A stretch of DNA of 64,000 nucleotides. Source: Candidatus Melainabacteria bacterium (GTDB lineage Bacteria; Cyanobacteriota; Vampirovibrionia; Obscuribacterales; Obscuribacteraceae). This document shows, piece by piece, positions 43,795 through 52,536 of the stretch. A program made the translations under genes and the position numbers. The stretch lies in contig RXJR01000023.1 of the NCBI GenBank assembly GCA_003963305.1, positions 124,001-188,000 on the forward strand, in the 5' to 3' direction. The notes beneath the pieces were generated by a model, which saw only the letters and a list, made by a program, of their open reading frames with translations, had not been told where the DNA came from and made no database searches. The first letter of the stretch is position 1, and each line of letters opens with the position of its first letter.

Positions 43795-45776
43795 AGCACT
43801 ACCCCCAAAAGAAGGAGCACAATCAAGGTTGTACAGACATAGAGCAAGTACAAATGTATGCTCCCGGCTTGCAGACGGGCGATCAAACGAGACGCTTGAG
43901 TAATCAAAACTACAAGCGGAGCGTAGACTTTCGTCTCAAGAATCGAAACTATTTTGGTGTCAACGTGAATGCGCTCGGGGAAGTGGCGACGATCTACGCC
44001 ATCGATTTTCGACAGATTGTGATATCGGAGAATCGGCCGAAAAATTCTGGCGGAAGGCTGTGCAAACGAGTCAGCAGTGACCTGCGCTTTGACGTTTTGC
44101 TGGCCGTAACCACAATCCCAGGTAATATACTCTCGAGTTTTTGCAGGACGCAAATAGGCGAAATAAGTTGCCAGGCATATTGCCGAGAGACTTGCAGCCA
44201 GCGGAAATATCGGCAGCTTCAAGGACACAGCCATGACTTGCAAACCACTCTGCGACAAAGCCTTGCCGATAGTTGAAACAAGCAAGCCAGCAAATAATCC
44301 CGAGGCGATACAGCATATCGCCAGGAAAAACATTGATGCGCGCATTCCCGCCGAACACTCCTTTGCGGTAGCAACACCGTGGCTGCGAGCGTTTCCGAGA
44401 AAAATGACACCTAAAGCCTTTACCAGGGCAGAAAGTGCCATCGCGCCAATCGCCGACAGAGTGCAAATGGCTAACACCGCAACGCCTTTTTCCACCAGGC
44501 CGGTGCGAGCACAAATGCCGGCAAACAACGACTGATATAGCAACCACTTGCCAGGAAAACCATTGAGAGGCGGCAAAGAGCAGAGAGAAAGGGCTCCGAT
44601 GCAAGTGCAAATCCATGTGACCGGCATACGTTTTGCCAATCCGCCCAAATGCTCAAGCTCCAGGGTGCCAGTGGACCATTGAATGGCACCAGCGGAAAGG
44701 AACAGAAGAGACTTAAACAACCCATGATTCAGGCACTGCATGATCGCAGCAATGAGAGCCATACTTGCTATCAACGGCTGACCACTGAAATTGGCGTACA
44801 TACTGAGCGAAATACACATCAGTATGAGCCCCATGTTTTCAATACTTGAATATGCCACAAGTTTCTTCAGCTGATTCTGCACAAGCGCAAAGAGTACACC
44901 CCAAAACGCGGTAACAGCACCAAGTAAAAATGCAAAACAGACTACAGAAACAGAGTTTAAATGACCAAACAGAAGAATACGAATCATTGCGAGCATGGCA
45001 ACTTTACTCATAAATCCGCTCATTAGCGCCGAAGAGGGAGCGGGTGCAGCAGAATAGGCATACGGCAGCCAGAGGTGAAACGGCCAGATGCCTGCTTTGA
45101 TACAGAGACCAAGGAGCACGAGAAAAGCCGGGCCGTGTGTCGAAGGTTGAGAAAAATCCCAGTTTGCAAAATTCCAGCTGTGTGTAACGACATACATCCA
45201 TAAAAAGCCGGATGCAAGAAACGCACTAGCCATGCGTGTCGCGCTGAGATAGATTAACGCAGCTTTACGTGTCTTTTTCTGCACGTGCTCACTTGCTACG
45301 AGCGCTGCGGAAGACAACGCCATCGTTTCCCAAAACACCAGAAATCCGATGGCATCAGCACTGCAAATCACCAGCAGCAACGACAGGGCAAATAGTAAAA
45401 ATGAAACCCAGTATTGACCTTTATGGACTTTGTCATTCATGTGGTCCAAATAGGCTGGGGTGAAAATAGCAACTGAAAAGACGAGAACTGAAAAAAGAAC
45501 GACAAACAGTCTCGTCAGATCATCCACACGAAACGAAAGCAGAAAGACGCCGACAACGAATGGTGGTGGCAGCTGGTAATAAAAGACCCGACCCCAGGTC
45601 AAAACCGCGGCTCCAAACACAGCAATGGCAAAAGCGGAGAGCAAAACACTACCGATGCGATCGGAAAGGTTATGCTTCAACGCCGCCGCAAATAATGAAA
45701 TTCCGCTTATCACAACTGCTGTGCTGAAAACAATTTGATCGCAGAGCGCTGGCGAAATTAAGGACACAAAGGCCAC
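43791..45776 (-). CDS. NuoL/HyfB-like proton-translocating membrane subunit
   Basis: 661 residues. It has the antiporter-like core with KAGIWPFHLWLPYAYSAAPA and LVAYSSIENMGLI, plus extra C-terminal helices. First gene of the operon. GTG start at 45776 has no clear Shine-Dalgarno; a second GTG at 45767 with GGTGG nearby is possible. The inverted repeat TACTAA-N7-TTAGTA lies directly before it. It faces a divergent ArsR-type regulator. Confidence 0.9.
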   Translation of the reverse strand: MAFVSLISPALCDQIVFSTAVVISGISLFAAALKHNLSDRIGSVLLSAFAIAVFGAAVLTWGRVFYYQLPPPFVVGVFLLSFRVDDLTRLFVVLFSVLVFSVAIFTPAYLDHMNDKVHKGQYWVSFLLFALSLLLVICSADAIGFLVFWETMALSSAALVASEHVQKKTRKAALIYLSATRMASAFLASGFLWMYVVTHSWNFANWDFSQPSTHGPAFLVLLGLCIKAGIWPFHLWLPYAYSAAPAPSSALMSGFMSKVAMLAMIRILLFGHLNSVSVVCFAFLLGAVTAFWGVLFALVQNQLKKLVAYSSIENMGLILMCISLSMYANFSGQPLIASMALIAAIMQCLNHGLFKSLLFLSAGAIQWSTGTLELEHLGGLAKRMPVTWICTCIGALSLCSLPPLNGFPGKWLLYQSLFAGICARTGLVEKGVAVLAICTLSAIGAMALSALVKALGVIFLGNARSHGVATAKECSAGMRASMFFLAICCIASGLFAGLLVSTIGKALSQSGLQVMAVSLKLPIFPLAASLSAICLATYFAYLRPAKTREYITWDCGYGQQNVKAQVTADSFAQPSARIFRPILRYHNLSKIDGVDRRHFPERIHVDTKIVSILETKVYAPLVVLITQASRLIARLQAGSIHLYLLYVCTTLIVLLLLGVVL

Positions 45777-45779
45777 CCG

Positions 45780-45825
45780 TACTAAGTCATTTTTAGTATA
45801 AAACTAATTGCACAAATACGCAATT
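45780..45825. promoter_or_regulatory. Two inverted repeats in the hyf-like/arsR divergent promoter
   Basis: TACTAA (45780-45785) with TTAGTA (45793-45798), and AATTGC (45806-45811) with GCAATT (45820-45825), are perfect dyads in the 147-bp gap. ArsR-family repressors bind such dyads, so the neighbouring regulator may control the operon. Confidence 0.5.
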
Positions 45826-45923
45826 TCGCAACTATGATAAACTCTAAGCAAGTAAAGAAATCCCTGAGGCGCGCAATTATTTATGAACGATAACTGGCGA
45901 ACTCTTCCTAGAACCGTGCTGTG

Positions 45924-46244
45924 ATGACAGAAAAACTAGTTGCCTTCAAAGCGGAATTCTTCAAAGCTCTATCCAATCCCCTGCGGATTCGCATTTTAAA
46001 CGAATTGAGAGACGCAGAGTTAACAGTTTCTGAACTGAGAGACCGTCTCAGTGTCGGATTGCCAAATCTTTCGCAACAACTCTCGGTGTTGCGTTCAAAG
46101 AATCTTGTAATTGCCAGAAAACAGGGCAACAACATTTATTACTCATGCAGCGATTCCAATATATTTTATCTGCTTGATGTCGCCAAAAAGATCTTCAACA
46201 ACCACCTTATCGATTTGCAGAAAACACTTAAGGACATGAGCTAG
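45924..46244 (+). CDS. ArsR-family winged-helix regulator
   Basis: 106 residues. The helix-turn-helix KALSNPLRIRILNELR and LSVGLPNLSQQLSVLRSKNLV, and the wing VIARKQGNNIYYS, are clear. The metal-sensing alpha-3 motif ELCVCDL is ELTVSELRD here, without cysteines, so it senses something else, perhaps redox through no obvious thiol. Divergent from the complex-I-like operon and convergent with the stress-protein gene at 46241 (4-bp overlap). Confidence 0.85.
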   Translation: MTEKLVAFKAEFFKALSNPLRIRILNELRDAELTVSELRDRLSVGLPNLSQQLSVLRSKNLVIARKQGNNIYYSCSDSNIFYLLDVAKKIFNNHLIDLQKTLKDMS

Positions 46245-47152
46245 ACAATCACGTGCATCTTCGCCTTTTTCATCGAGTAATGTTTGACAATTTCAACCGA
46301 ACATTCGGCATGCGATGAAACCGCATCAGCAACACTTCCGAACACAATATCCTTATATGTACGCTGGGAGTGACTGCCCAGGACAATCAATCCCGCTTCG
46401 AACGCTTGAGCCGCATTGATTATTTGTTCACGCGCATCGCCGTACACTATTTCATAGCAAGCACAGTTGTCGCCAAACTCTGAATTCAGACGCGCCACAT
46501 GATTTCGCAACGCTTCTTCCACACCGGCTTTCAATGATTTCTCTTCCTTCAGGAGCGTCTCTCCAGAGTTATGCTTCGACAGAACAGCTCCATGTTCATT
46601 TTTTAGCGCCGTAACACACTTAAATCTGACGCCATCAGGCCAGGAAGCCTTCAAAACATGTTCTATTACGTACTCAGTCTGTTCCGATCGGGCGGGCGAT
46701 TCGTCTAGAGCGATCACTACATTTTTCGGCGATCGGGCTTGATGTCCATTCTTAACAATGCGAACAGGACACGCTGCATTCAGGGCAACAGCACGCGATG
46801 TGCTGCCCCACAAAAATCTCGTCAACGCGGATCGTCCATGCGAACCAATAACAATCAAATCGGCTTTAAATGCTGCTGCAGTATCGATGATTACTTGATC
46901 AGGATAACCAGCTAACGACTCTGCGGAGACCTTGCAATAGGGAAGATGCTGCAAAATTGTAGCTGCCACAGATCGCACATGGGCTTGCGCTTGTTCAGCA
47001 GCCTCTGCCGCATGCACAGCCAGGAACGGTTCAAAAAGCTCAACGACTGTCAGCACCTTGATTTCATCGTTGCGTCCATAACGCATTGCTATCAGCGCAT
47101 CTGCGCTTGCTTGAGAATGCGGTGACAGGTCGGCGGCAAATAGGATCCTCAT
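46241..47152 (-). CDS. Tandem universal stress protein (two UspA domains)
   Basis: 303 residues from the ATG at 47152 (GGAG upstream). Domain 1 carries the nucleotide loop GSHGRSALTRFLWGSTS and domain 2 GSHSQRTYKDIVFGSVA, so both should bind ATP. First of six Usp genes in the island. It lies 25 bp downstream of another Usp gene. Confidence 0.92.
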   Translation of the reverse strand: MRILFAADLSPHSQASADALIAMRYGRNDEIKVLTVVELFEPFLAVHAAEAAEQAQAHVRSVAATILQHLPYCKVSAESLAGYPDQVIIDTAAAFKADLIVIGSHGRSALTRFLWGSTSRAVALNAACPVRIVKNGHQARSPKNVVIALDESPARSEQTEYVIEHVLKASWPDGVRFKCVTALKNEHGAVLSKHNSGETLLKEEKSLKAGVEEALRNHVARLNSEFGDNCACYEIVYGDAREQIINAAQAFEAGLIVLGSHSQRTYKDIVFGSVADAVSSHAECSVEIVKHYSMKKAKMHVIV

Positions 47153-47176
47153 TAGATTCTCCGAAAGACTGATCAA

Positions 47177-47653
47177 TTACTTCGAAACATTCGCGGCTTC
47201 AGCAACAGTTTCAGCTGCTGCGTTTTTGCTCTTCTTCAATCTGACAATTTGCACGGAGCAAGTGCTATTTTGCGGAATGGATTGAGCAATCTTTCCAAAG
47301 AAGCGATTAGGCGAATTGCCATGCGCACCGATCAAAATGCGATCAGGCATCCACTCAGCAGCGCTGTAGATTATCTCCAGGTGCGGTTCTCCGCATCGAA
47401 CTTCAGCATAGACCATAGATTGAGGGCAAGATTCGGAAATTTGCTGCCTTGCCTTCATTACCAGATCATTGGCAAACTTTTTCCTCTTTTCCAATTGTTT
47501 CGCAGTCTCGGCAGCAGCTTCTGCTTCGGAACTCAAGGAGCCAACCACAGTCAGAATCTTGATCTGTGTATCAAGCGGCCATTCTGTCGTCGCCACTTCA
47601 TTAATGATCTGATTTGCAAACTCTGTCTGGTCAATTGCGACTATTACTTTCAT
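47177..47653 (-). CDS. Universal stress protein, single domain
   Basis: 158 residues from the ATG at 47653, which has AAGGTG upstream; the longer frame to 47713 is less likely. The loop GAHGNSPNRFFGKIAQS is a somewhat altered ATP site. It forms an operon with the tandem Usp downstream. Confidence 0.88.
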   Translation of the reverse strand: MKVIVAIDQTEFANQIINEVATTEWPLDTQIKILTVVGSLSSEAEAAAETAKQLEKRKKFANDLVMKARQQISESCPQSMVYAEVRCGEPHLEIIYSAAEWMPDRILIGAHGNSPNRFFGKIAQSIPQNSTCSVQIVRLKKSKNAAAETVAEAANVSK

Positions 47654-47740
47654 TCCTGCACCTTGCTCCTGTCTGACTACATCCAACAAATCATAACGGC
47701 ACCAGCATGACACTAAAATGCAGCAGGCACCACGGGCATC

Positions 47741-48022
47741 TCAATTCTTCTGAGAACTACAGTTCTTACGCCAGGTAAGATTCAAGAAGCGACTGAATGC
47801 CCAACCGACAAAACCACCGATGCATAGAGCCATCACAGCCATCACTGCTTCACCGTAAAACCGTGTGCAGGCTAAAAAGAAAAGTGCTGTGAGGAGAGCG
47901 CTAAAAATAGTCACTCCAAGGAAGAAGTGCCCCATCCGCTCATTTACATCTCTGAAACATTCGAACAGAATGCCGAAAAACAATCCTACGCATCCGGCTC
48001 CGACTATCTGCATGATCATCAT
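47741..48022 (-). CDS. Small two- to three-helix membrane protein
   Basis: 93 residues from the ATG at 48022 (several alternative ATGs follow; a longer frame reaches 48085). Two hydrophobic hairpins (IVGAGCVGLFFGIL; FSALLTALFFLACTRF and beyond). No family recognised. A palindrome of the island type lies 114 bp upstream. Confidence 0.5.
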   Translation of the reverse strand: MMIMQIVGAGCVGLFFGILFECFRDVNERMGHFFLGVTIFSALLTALFFLACTRFYGEAVMAVMALCIGGFVGWAFSRFLNLTWRKNCSSQKN

Positions 48023-48135
48023 CTCACTAAACCTCGAAAAACCGTTGCTTGCACAATCAGTTTGCACCAAAACACGAGCTGGCACCTCCGTCTAAGGGCT
48101 TAAAGCTCCGTTTCAGGTCACACCGAACTGAAAAG

Positions 48136-48151
48136 TCATCCCAAAAGATGA
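48136..48151. promoter_or_regulatory. Island palindrome, site A
   Basis: TCATCCCAAAAGATGA differs from the perfect site at 51277-51292 at two positions. It lies between the small membrane protein gene (minus) and the Xre gene (plus). Confidence 0.55.
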
Positions 48152-48331
48152 TACTTTCGAAGCCGATCCGGCTAATCCTTTTGATTGATCTGGTATGAGT
48201 CTTGAATGATTTAGCATGAGTCGATGGAGCGATGTTTTGACGCAGAATCTGCACCATAATAGGCATCATAGTGAAGAGCAGAGAATCGCAAAATAATCAG
48301 AATCCACTCAAAATTGGAATAGTTATCAACC

Positions 48332-48613
48332 ATGACTAACAACAGTACATTTTTGAAAACATTTGGAGACACGATTACATCGCGTCGGAAACTCCTACAG
48401 ATCTCTCAGAAAGATCTATCTGAGCGATGTGGAGTTGATCGCGCTTACATCTGCCATTTAGAAAGCGGCAGACGAAACCCAAGTATCGAGCTATTCAATC
48501 GAGTCGCAATTGGGTTGAAGATGAAGCCGTCCAGGCTTTTAGCAATGTGTGAACGCAACGCAGAAATTACTGTCCCGCTCCCCACGACCAGCAATGGTGC
48601 GGAAGCGAGCTGA
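48332..48613 (+). CDS. Xre-family helix-turn-helix regulator
   Basis: 93 residues. The HTH spans about 13-65: LLQISQKDLSERCGVDRAYICHLESGRRNPS. The short C-terminus (TSNGAEAS) lies in a GC-rich direct repeat. It may regulate neighbouring stress genes; no operator is assigned. Weak ribosome-binding site. Confidence 0.85.
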   Translation: MTNNSTFLKTFGDTITSRRKLLQISQKDLSERCGVDRAYICHLESGRRNPSIELFNRVAIGLKMKPSRLLAMCERNAEITVPLPTTSNGAEAS

Positions 48614-48663
48614 GCGTCCCGCTCGCACGGTAAGCAATGCTGCGGGCGAGCTCAACGTCCCGC
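48590..48663 (+). repeat. GC-rich direct repeat at the 3' end of the Xre gene
   Basis: Two units of about 33 bp starting AGCAATG and ending CGTCCCGCT. The first contains the last codons and stop of the Xre gene, the second lies downstream. Confidence 0.75.
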
Positions 48664-48673
48664 TAACTTTTGG

Positions 48674-51184
48674 TCACCGAAGGCTCCCCCTGGCATAGAA
48701 TCTGGTGCTGACTACGGCAACTATAGCCAGATATATAACAGCGATAATTCCAAGCATGATGAAGAATGAGAGCGGAAGCGCTGTAAATTGAAGCAGCGCT
48801 CCAAGCCTCGTCTGCGTCAGGAGGCAAGCCACTATTAGAGTGGCGACGCTGGCAATCGCAAGCGGAGCGCTCGGGGTACTCAGCCAGAACTTCCGCCTCG
48901 TACGAATGACGAAGATGACCAGTATTTGTGTCGCTAACGATTCGATAAACCAGCCTGAACGGAAGAGGGTTTGATCCGCTTTTAAAACTGCAAGCAGCAA
49001 AAAGAAAGTAATGAAGTCGAATATCGAACTGATTGGACCAACACTGAGCATAAACTTCTGGATGCTCGACATGCTCTCGCGACAAGGTTTTGCCAGTAAC
49101 TCCTCATCCACATTATCGGTCGGCAGAGCCAGTTCAGAAAGATCGTACAGGAGATTGTTCAGCAAAATTTGAAAAGGAAGCAGCGGCAAGAAAGGCAAAA
49201 TCAAACTTGCTGCGGCCATGCTGACCATATTTCCAAAGTTGGAACTTGTCGCCATCATTATGTATTTGTGCACATTGGAAAAGGCTCGCCGTCCTTCGCG
49301 AATACCAGCGTGCAACACGCGCAGGTCGTGCTCCAACAAAACCAGGTCGGCAGCTTGTTTCGCCACATCAACGGCACTGTCGACCGAAACTCCGACATCA
49401 GCTGCGTGCAACGATGGCGCATCGTTAATTCCATCGCCCAAAAATCCAACAATCTTGTCCCGTCCACGCAAAAGGATAATAATGCGATTCTTTTGAGATG
49501 GGTTGACACGGCAAAACAAATTCACCTGGTCGATCTTCAAGCTCAGGCTGGCATCATCCAGAGCGTCAAGGTCTGCGCCCGTAAGACTGCCTGTAACTGT
49601 AAACTGCAATTCATTGCAAACGTAGCGCGCCACCAATTCATGATCGCCGGAAAGGATTTTTACATCAACTCCATCGTCTTTCAAAGCACGAAGTGCTGCC
49701 GAAGCTGACTGTTTAGGTGGGTCCAGAAAAGCCGCGAAACCCAGAAATGTAAGTTTCTCTTCGTCGGCAACTGTCAGTCCAGACAATCGCTCCGAATTTA
49801 CCCGACAAGCGACAGCAAGAATATGAAATCCACTGGACGCCAATTCAGAGAATAGATCATTGATACGAGTCCGATATTCAGATATCGGATACAAACGACC
49901 ACCTACTTTGCAGTCCGAACAGACAGAGACGACTTCTTCAACAGCACCTTTGACGCACAGAAACTGGCGATCGTTCTGCTCTAGTAAGACAGACACACGC
50001 CTTCTCTCGAAATCGAACGGCACTTCATCGATTTTGTGGTACAGGGCTTTTTCACCGCGGTCCTGAAACGCACGCATAATTGCATCATCAAGCGGGCTCT
50101 TAATGCCTGTCTCATTGGCACTGTTCAAGTACGCGAAGCGGAGCACCTCATCACACGACTTCCCATCCAGATCGATATGTTTAAACAGCTCAATCTTGCC
50201 TTCAGTCAATGTTCCAGTTTTGTCGGTGCACAGAACGTCCATAGACCCGAGGTCTTGTACAGCAGACAGGCGTTTGACAATCACCTTTTCTTTCGCCATC
50301 AACAAGGCGCCACGCGCCAGAGTGACAGTGACAATCATGGGCAACAACTCGGGCGTCAAACCAACAGCCAGAGCAACGCTGAACAACAACGATTCCAACA
50401 ATGGGCGGTGAAACGAGATGTTGATGACAAATGCAAAGACTACAAGCACTATGGTGAACCGCAATATCAAATTGCCGAAACTTTGCAATTCCCTGTCAAA
50501 TGAAGTTGCAGAGCGCTGCTGCGCCAGGCTGAGACTGAGTTCACCAAATACAGTGCGAAGCCCGGTCGCAGAAATCAACAGTTTTGCTGTTCCGCTGCTG
50601 ACAGAGCTTCCTGCGAAGCACTTAGTTTCACTGCTCAAATCAGACGACTGAGCGGCATTTTCCAGATTCGACGAAACTGAGACAACCTTTTCCACCGGAT
50701 AGGACTCGCCTGAAAGGCTCGATTGATCGACGAATAAGTGTTTAGCCTCAAGAAGTACGCCGTCGGCGGGAATCAGATCTCCGGCTGACAGCAAGACAAC
50801 GTCACCGGGCACGATACTGTCGCTAGGTACACGAACTTCATGCCCATCTCGAAGCACACGAGCACTCAAGGCCACACTTGCCGATAACCTTTCCACGGCA
50901 TCGTCAGCTTTCCTCTGTTGGCAGATGTCCATTGCGATGCTAATCGAAACGACCATCAGGATTATGGCAAAGCTGCCGGTCTCGCCCGTCAAAGCCGAAA
51001 TGAAGCCGGCTGCCAGCAAGATACAGACAAGCGGATTTCGCAATCTATCTAGTATGGATTTGAGCCAGTGGGACTTTGCCTTCTTGCCAAAGCTGTTTTT
51101 GCCCCAGCGTTCAAGAAGTGCTGCGGCTTCGCCGCTGGTTAGCCCGACGTTAGATTGATTGGCGAGGGCTTCGGTGAAGGACAT
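48674..51184 (-). CDS. mgtA: MgtA/MgtB-type magnesium-translocating P-type ATPase
   Basis: 836 residues. The phosphorylation motif is CTDKTGTLTEG, the hinge GDGINDAPSL, and the type IIIB membrane block NFGNMVSMAAASLILPFLP with LLYDLSELALPTDNVDEE. It imports Mg2+ using ATP. P-type ATPases of this kind recur in anaerobic-stress islands next to Usp genes. The perfect palindrome (site B) is about 95-110 bp upstream of the start. Confidence 0.93.
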   Translation of the reverse strand: MSFTEALANQSNVGLTSGEAAALLERWGKNSFGKKAKSHWLKSILDRLRNPLVCILLAAGFISALTGETGSFAIILMVVSISIAMDICQQRKADDAVERLSASVALSARVLRDGHEVRVPSDSIVPGDVVLLSAGDLIPADGVLLEAKHLFVDQSSLSGESYPVEKVVSVSSNLENAAQSSDLSSETKCFAGSSVSSGTAKLLISATGLRTVFGELSLSLAQQRSATSFDRELQSFGNLILRFTIVLVVFAFVINISFHRPLLESLLFSVALAVGLTPELLPMIVTVTLARGALLMAKEKVIVKRLSAVQDLGSMDVLCTDKTGTLTEGKIELFKHIDLDGKSCDEVLRFAYLNSANETGIKSPLDDAIMRAFQDRGEKALYHKIDEVPFDFERRRVSVLLEQNDRQFLCVKGAVEEVVSVCSDCKVGGRLYPISEYRTRINDLFSELASSGFHILAVACRVNSERLSGLTVADEEKLTFLGFAAFLDPPKQSASAALRALKDDGVDVKILSGDHELVARYVCNELQFTVTGSLTGADLDALDDASLSLKIDQVNLFCRVNPSQKNRIIILLRGRDKIVGFLGDGINDAPSLHAADVGVSVDSAVDVAKQAADLVLLEHDLRVLHAGIREGRRAFSNVHKYIMMATSSNFGNMVSMAAASLILPFLPLLPFQILLNNLLYDLSELALPTDNVDEELLAKPCRESMSSIQKFMLSVGPISSIFDFITFFLLLAVLKADQTLFRSGWFIESLATQILVIFVIRTRRKFWLSTPSAPLAIASVATLIVACLLTQTRLGALLQFTALPLSFFIMLGIIAVIYLAIVAVVSTRFYARGSLR

Positions 51185-51275
51185 TGGTGGTTTAACTGGA
51201 GATTCCTATATCTTCTCACAAAGCCGCCAGCTGGGGTTCCTGACCTTGTTTCCTACCAGAGCATGACCAGTGCGC

Positions 51276-51293
51276 CTCATCCCAAGGGATGAG
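51276..51293. promoter_or_regulatory. Island palindrome, site B (perfect)
   Basis: CTCATCCCAAGGGATGAG is a perfect 18-bp palindrome in the 292-bp divergent gap between the MgtA-type gene and the resolvase-like gene. It is the best-conserved copy and the reference for the other sites. Confidence 0.6.
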
Positions 51294-51476
51294 TTTTAAA
51301 GGGTGAACGGCAAAACTCGGGCTCGGCACGTCGACTAAATACTACTCGCGACGGATGCACATACAGCTCAGAACTGTTCAAATGATAGTACGAGCTTTTT
51401 CTAGCAATTCGATTACTAACGTAAACGGCTCACACTTTTCAAATCAAAGCGAAAGTCACGTTTCCGGAGGGGAATC

Positions 51477-52016
51477 ATGGGTACCGTTGATAACGATAAT
51501 AACGATCGAAGTCTGATGGCGACAATACTCGCAAACAGCAAAAGCTACCGTCCGCATGGTCGAGTGCAGTCCGCAAATTGTATCTGCAGCACTTCTGGTT
51601 CGCTTGCCGATGTGTTCTTCGGCAAACCGAAGAGTGAATCTCTCATCGCATACATAAGGTCCCCGAATCACGATCACATCGACAATCACTGGCGAGAAAT
51701 TGCTAACTATTGCCAAAAACATTCATACCAGGTCGTCCATCTCTTCACCGATATAGGCGATCGCCCCTCGTTTGGTCTACAGTCTGCGTTTGATGCGCTG
51801 GAAGTCGTAGATGGGCTTATATCATGCGATATGACCATGTTCATCAAGGACAATGGGGACCGAGTTAGAGAACTCCGGCCTTTCATTCATCATTTCTTCT
51901 GCCTCTACGAAAAGCACTTGATCACCATATTCGATGGCATCGATACAAGTACATCTTTTGGGCAGGAAAATGCCATCGAACTAATGTGCCAAACCAAACA
52001 AGGCTTCGATACATAA
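51477..52016 (+). CDS. Resolvase-fold protein without DNA-binding domain (probably domesticated)
   Basis: 179 residues. After a 50-residue N-terminal extension, the segment SLIAYIRSPNHDHID, then LFTDIGDRPSFGLQSAFDAL, DRVRELRPFIHHFF and DGIDTSTSFGQENAIELM follows the catalytic domain of serine recombinases (YARVS..., FTD..., DR..R, DGIST/DGIDTST). The nucleophile position of YxRVS reads YIRSP, so the Ser is shifted or lost. No C-terminal helix-turn-helix. GGAGGGG precedes the ATG. Recombination activity is unlikely; a regulatory role in the stress island is a guess. Confidence 0.6.
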   Translation: MGTVDNDNNDRSLMATILANSKSYRPHGRVQSANCICSTSGSLADVFFGKPKSESLIAYIRSPNHDHIDNHWREIANYCQKHSYQVVHLFTDIGDRPSFGLQSAFDALEVVDGLISCDMTMFIKDNGDRVRELRPFIHHFFCLYEKHLITIFDGIDTSTSFGQENAIELMCQTKQGFDT

Positions 52017-52065
52017 TTCGCTAGCCAGCCAGCCAACAATATGGAACCTCTGGTCTCCAGGTAAA

Positions 52066-52479
52066 ATGCTCAAATTCCCCAACGCACGACTGCTAATTCA
52101 CAACCTCATCGCTGAGCGAAAGCTAAGCGGAGAAGATGCAATTGCAGCAGGCGCATGCGAACTCGGATTAATGAGCCCGGTCGAAATTGAATCAGTTCGA
52201 GGGCAATCTGCAGCTCAGTCAGATATGTGCGGATGCTCACGAACAGCGAGACTAATCTTGAAGAAATACTTTGACAATAACGATACCGACGCGGCCGAAG
52301 CATTTCAAAAGAGCTGGGAGAGTCTTCAAGAACGCTCAAAAAAACGCCTGGGACCAGAGGCTATTCAGGCTACCGCAGAGAGTCACGATGCTGCTGCAAC
52401 GGATCAAAATAAATCCTGCTCTCAACATGCACCTATAATTTTTGACTACTTATTGCAAGAAGTAAATCGGCACTCTTGA
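52066..52479 (+). CDS. Conserved-looking protein of unknown function
   Basis: 137 residues, mainly helical, with a small Cys pair (MCGCSRTAR) and a C-terminal CSQHAP. No family recognised. It lies 49 bp after the resolvase-like gene on the same strand and is likely co-transcribed with it. It is convergent with the globin-coupled kinase gene. Confidence 0.55.
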   Translation: MLKFPNARLLIHNLIAERKLSGEDAIAAGACELGLMSPVEIESVRGQSAAQSDMCGCSRTARLILKKYFDNNDTDAAEAFQKSWESLQERSKKRLGPEAIQATAESHDAAATDQNKSCSQHAPIIFDYLLQEVNRHS

Positions 52480-52536
52480 TCTGGAACCATTCTTGATCTG
52501 GACCCCTCCCGATCCGGTCTCGCAACAAAATGGTCG

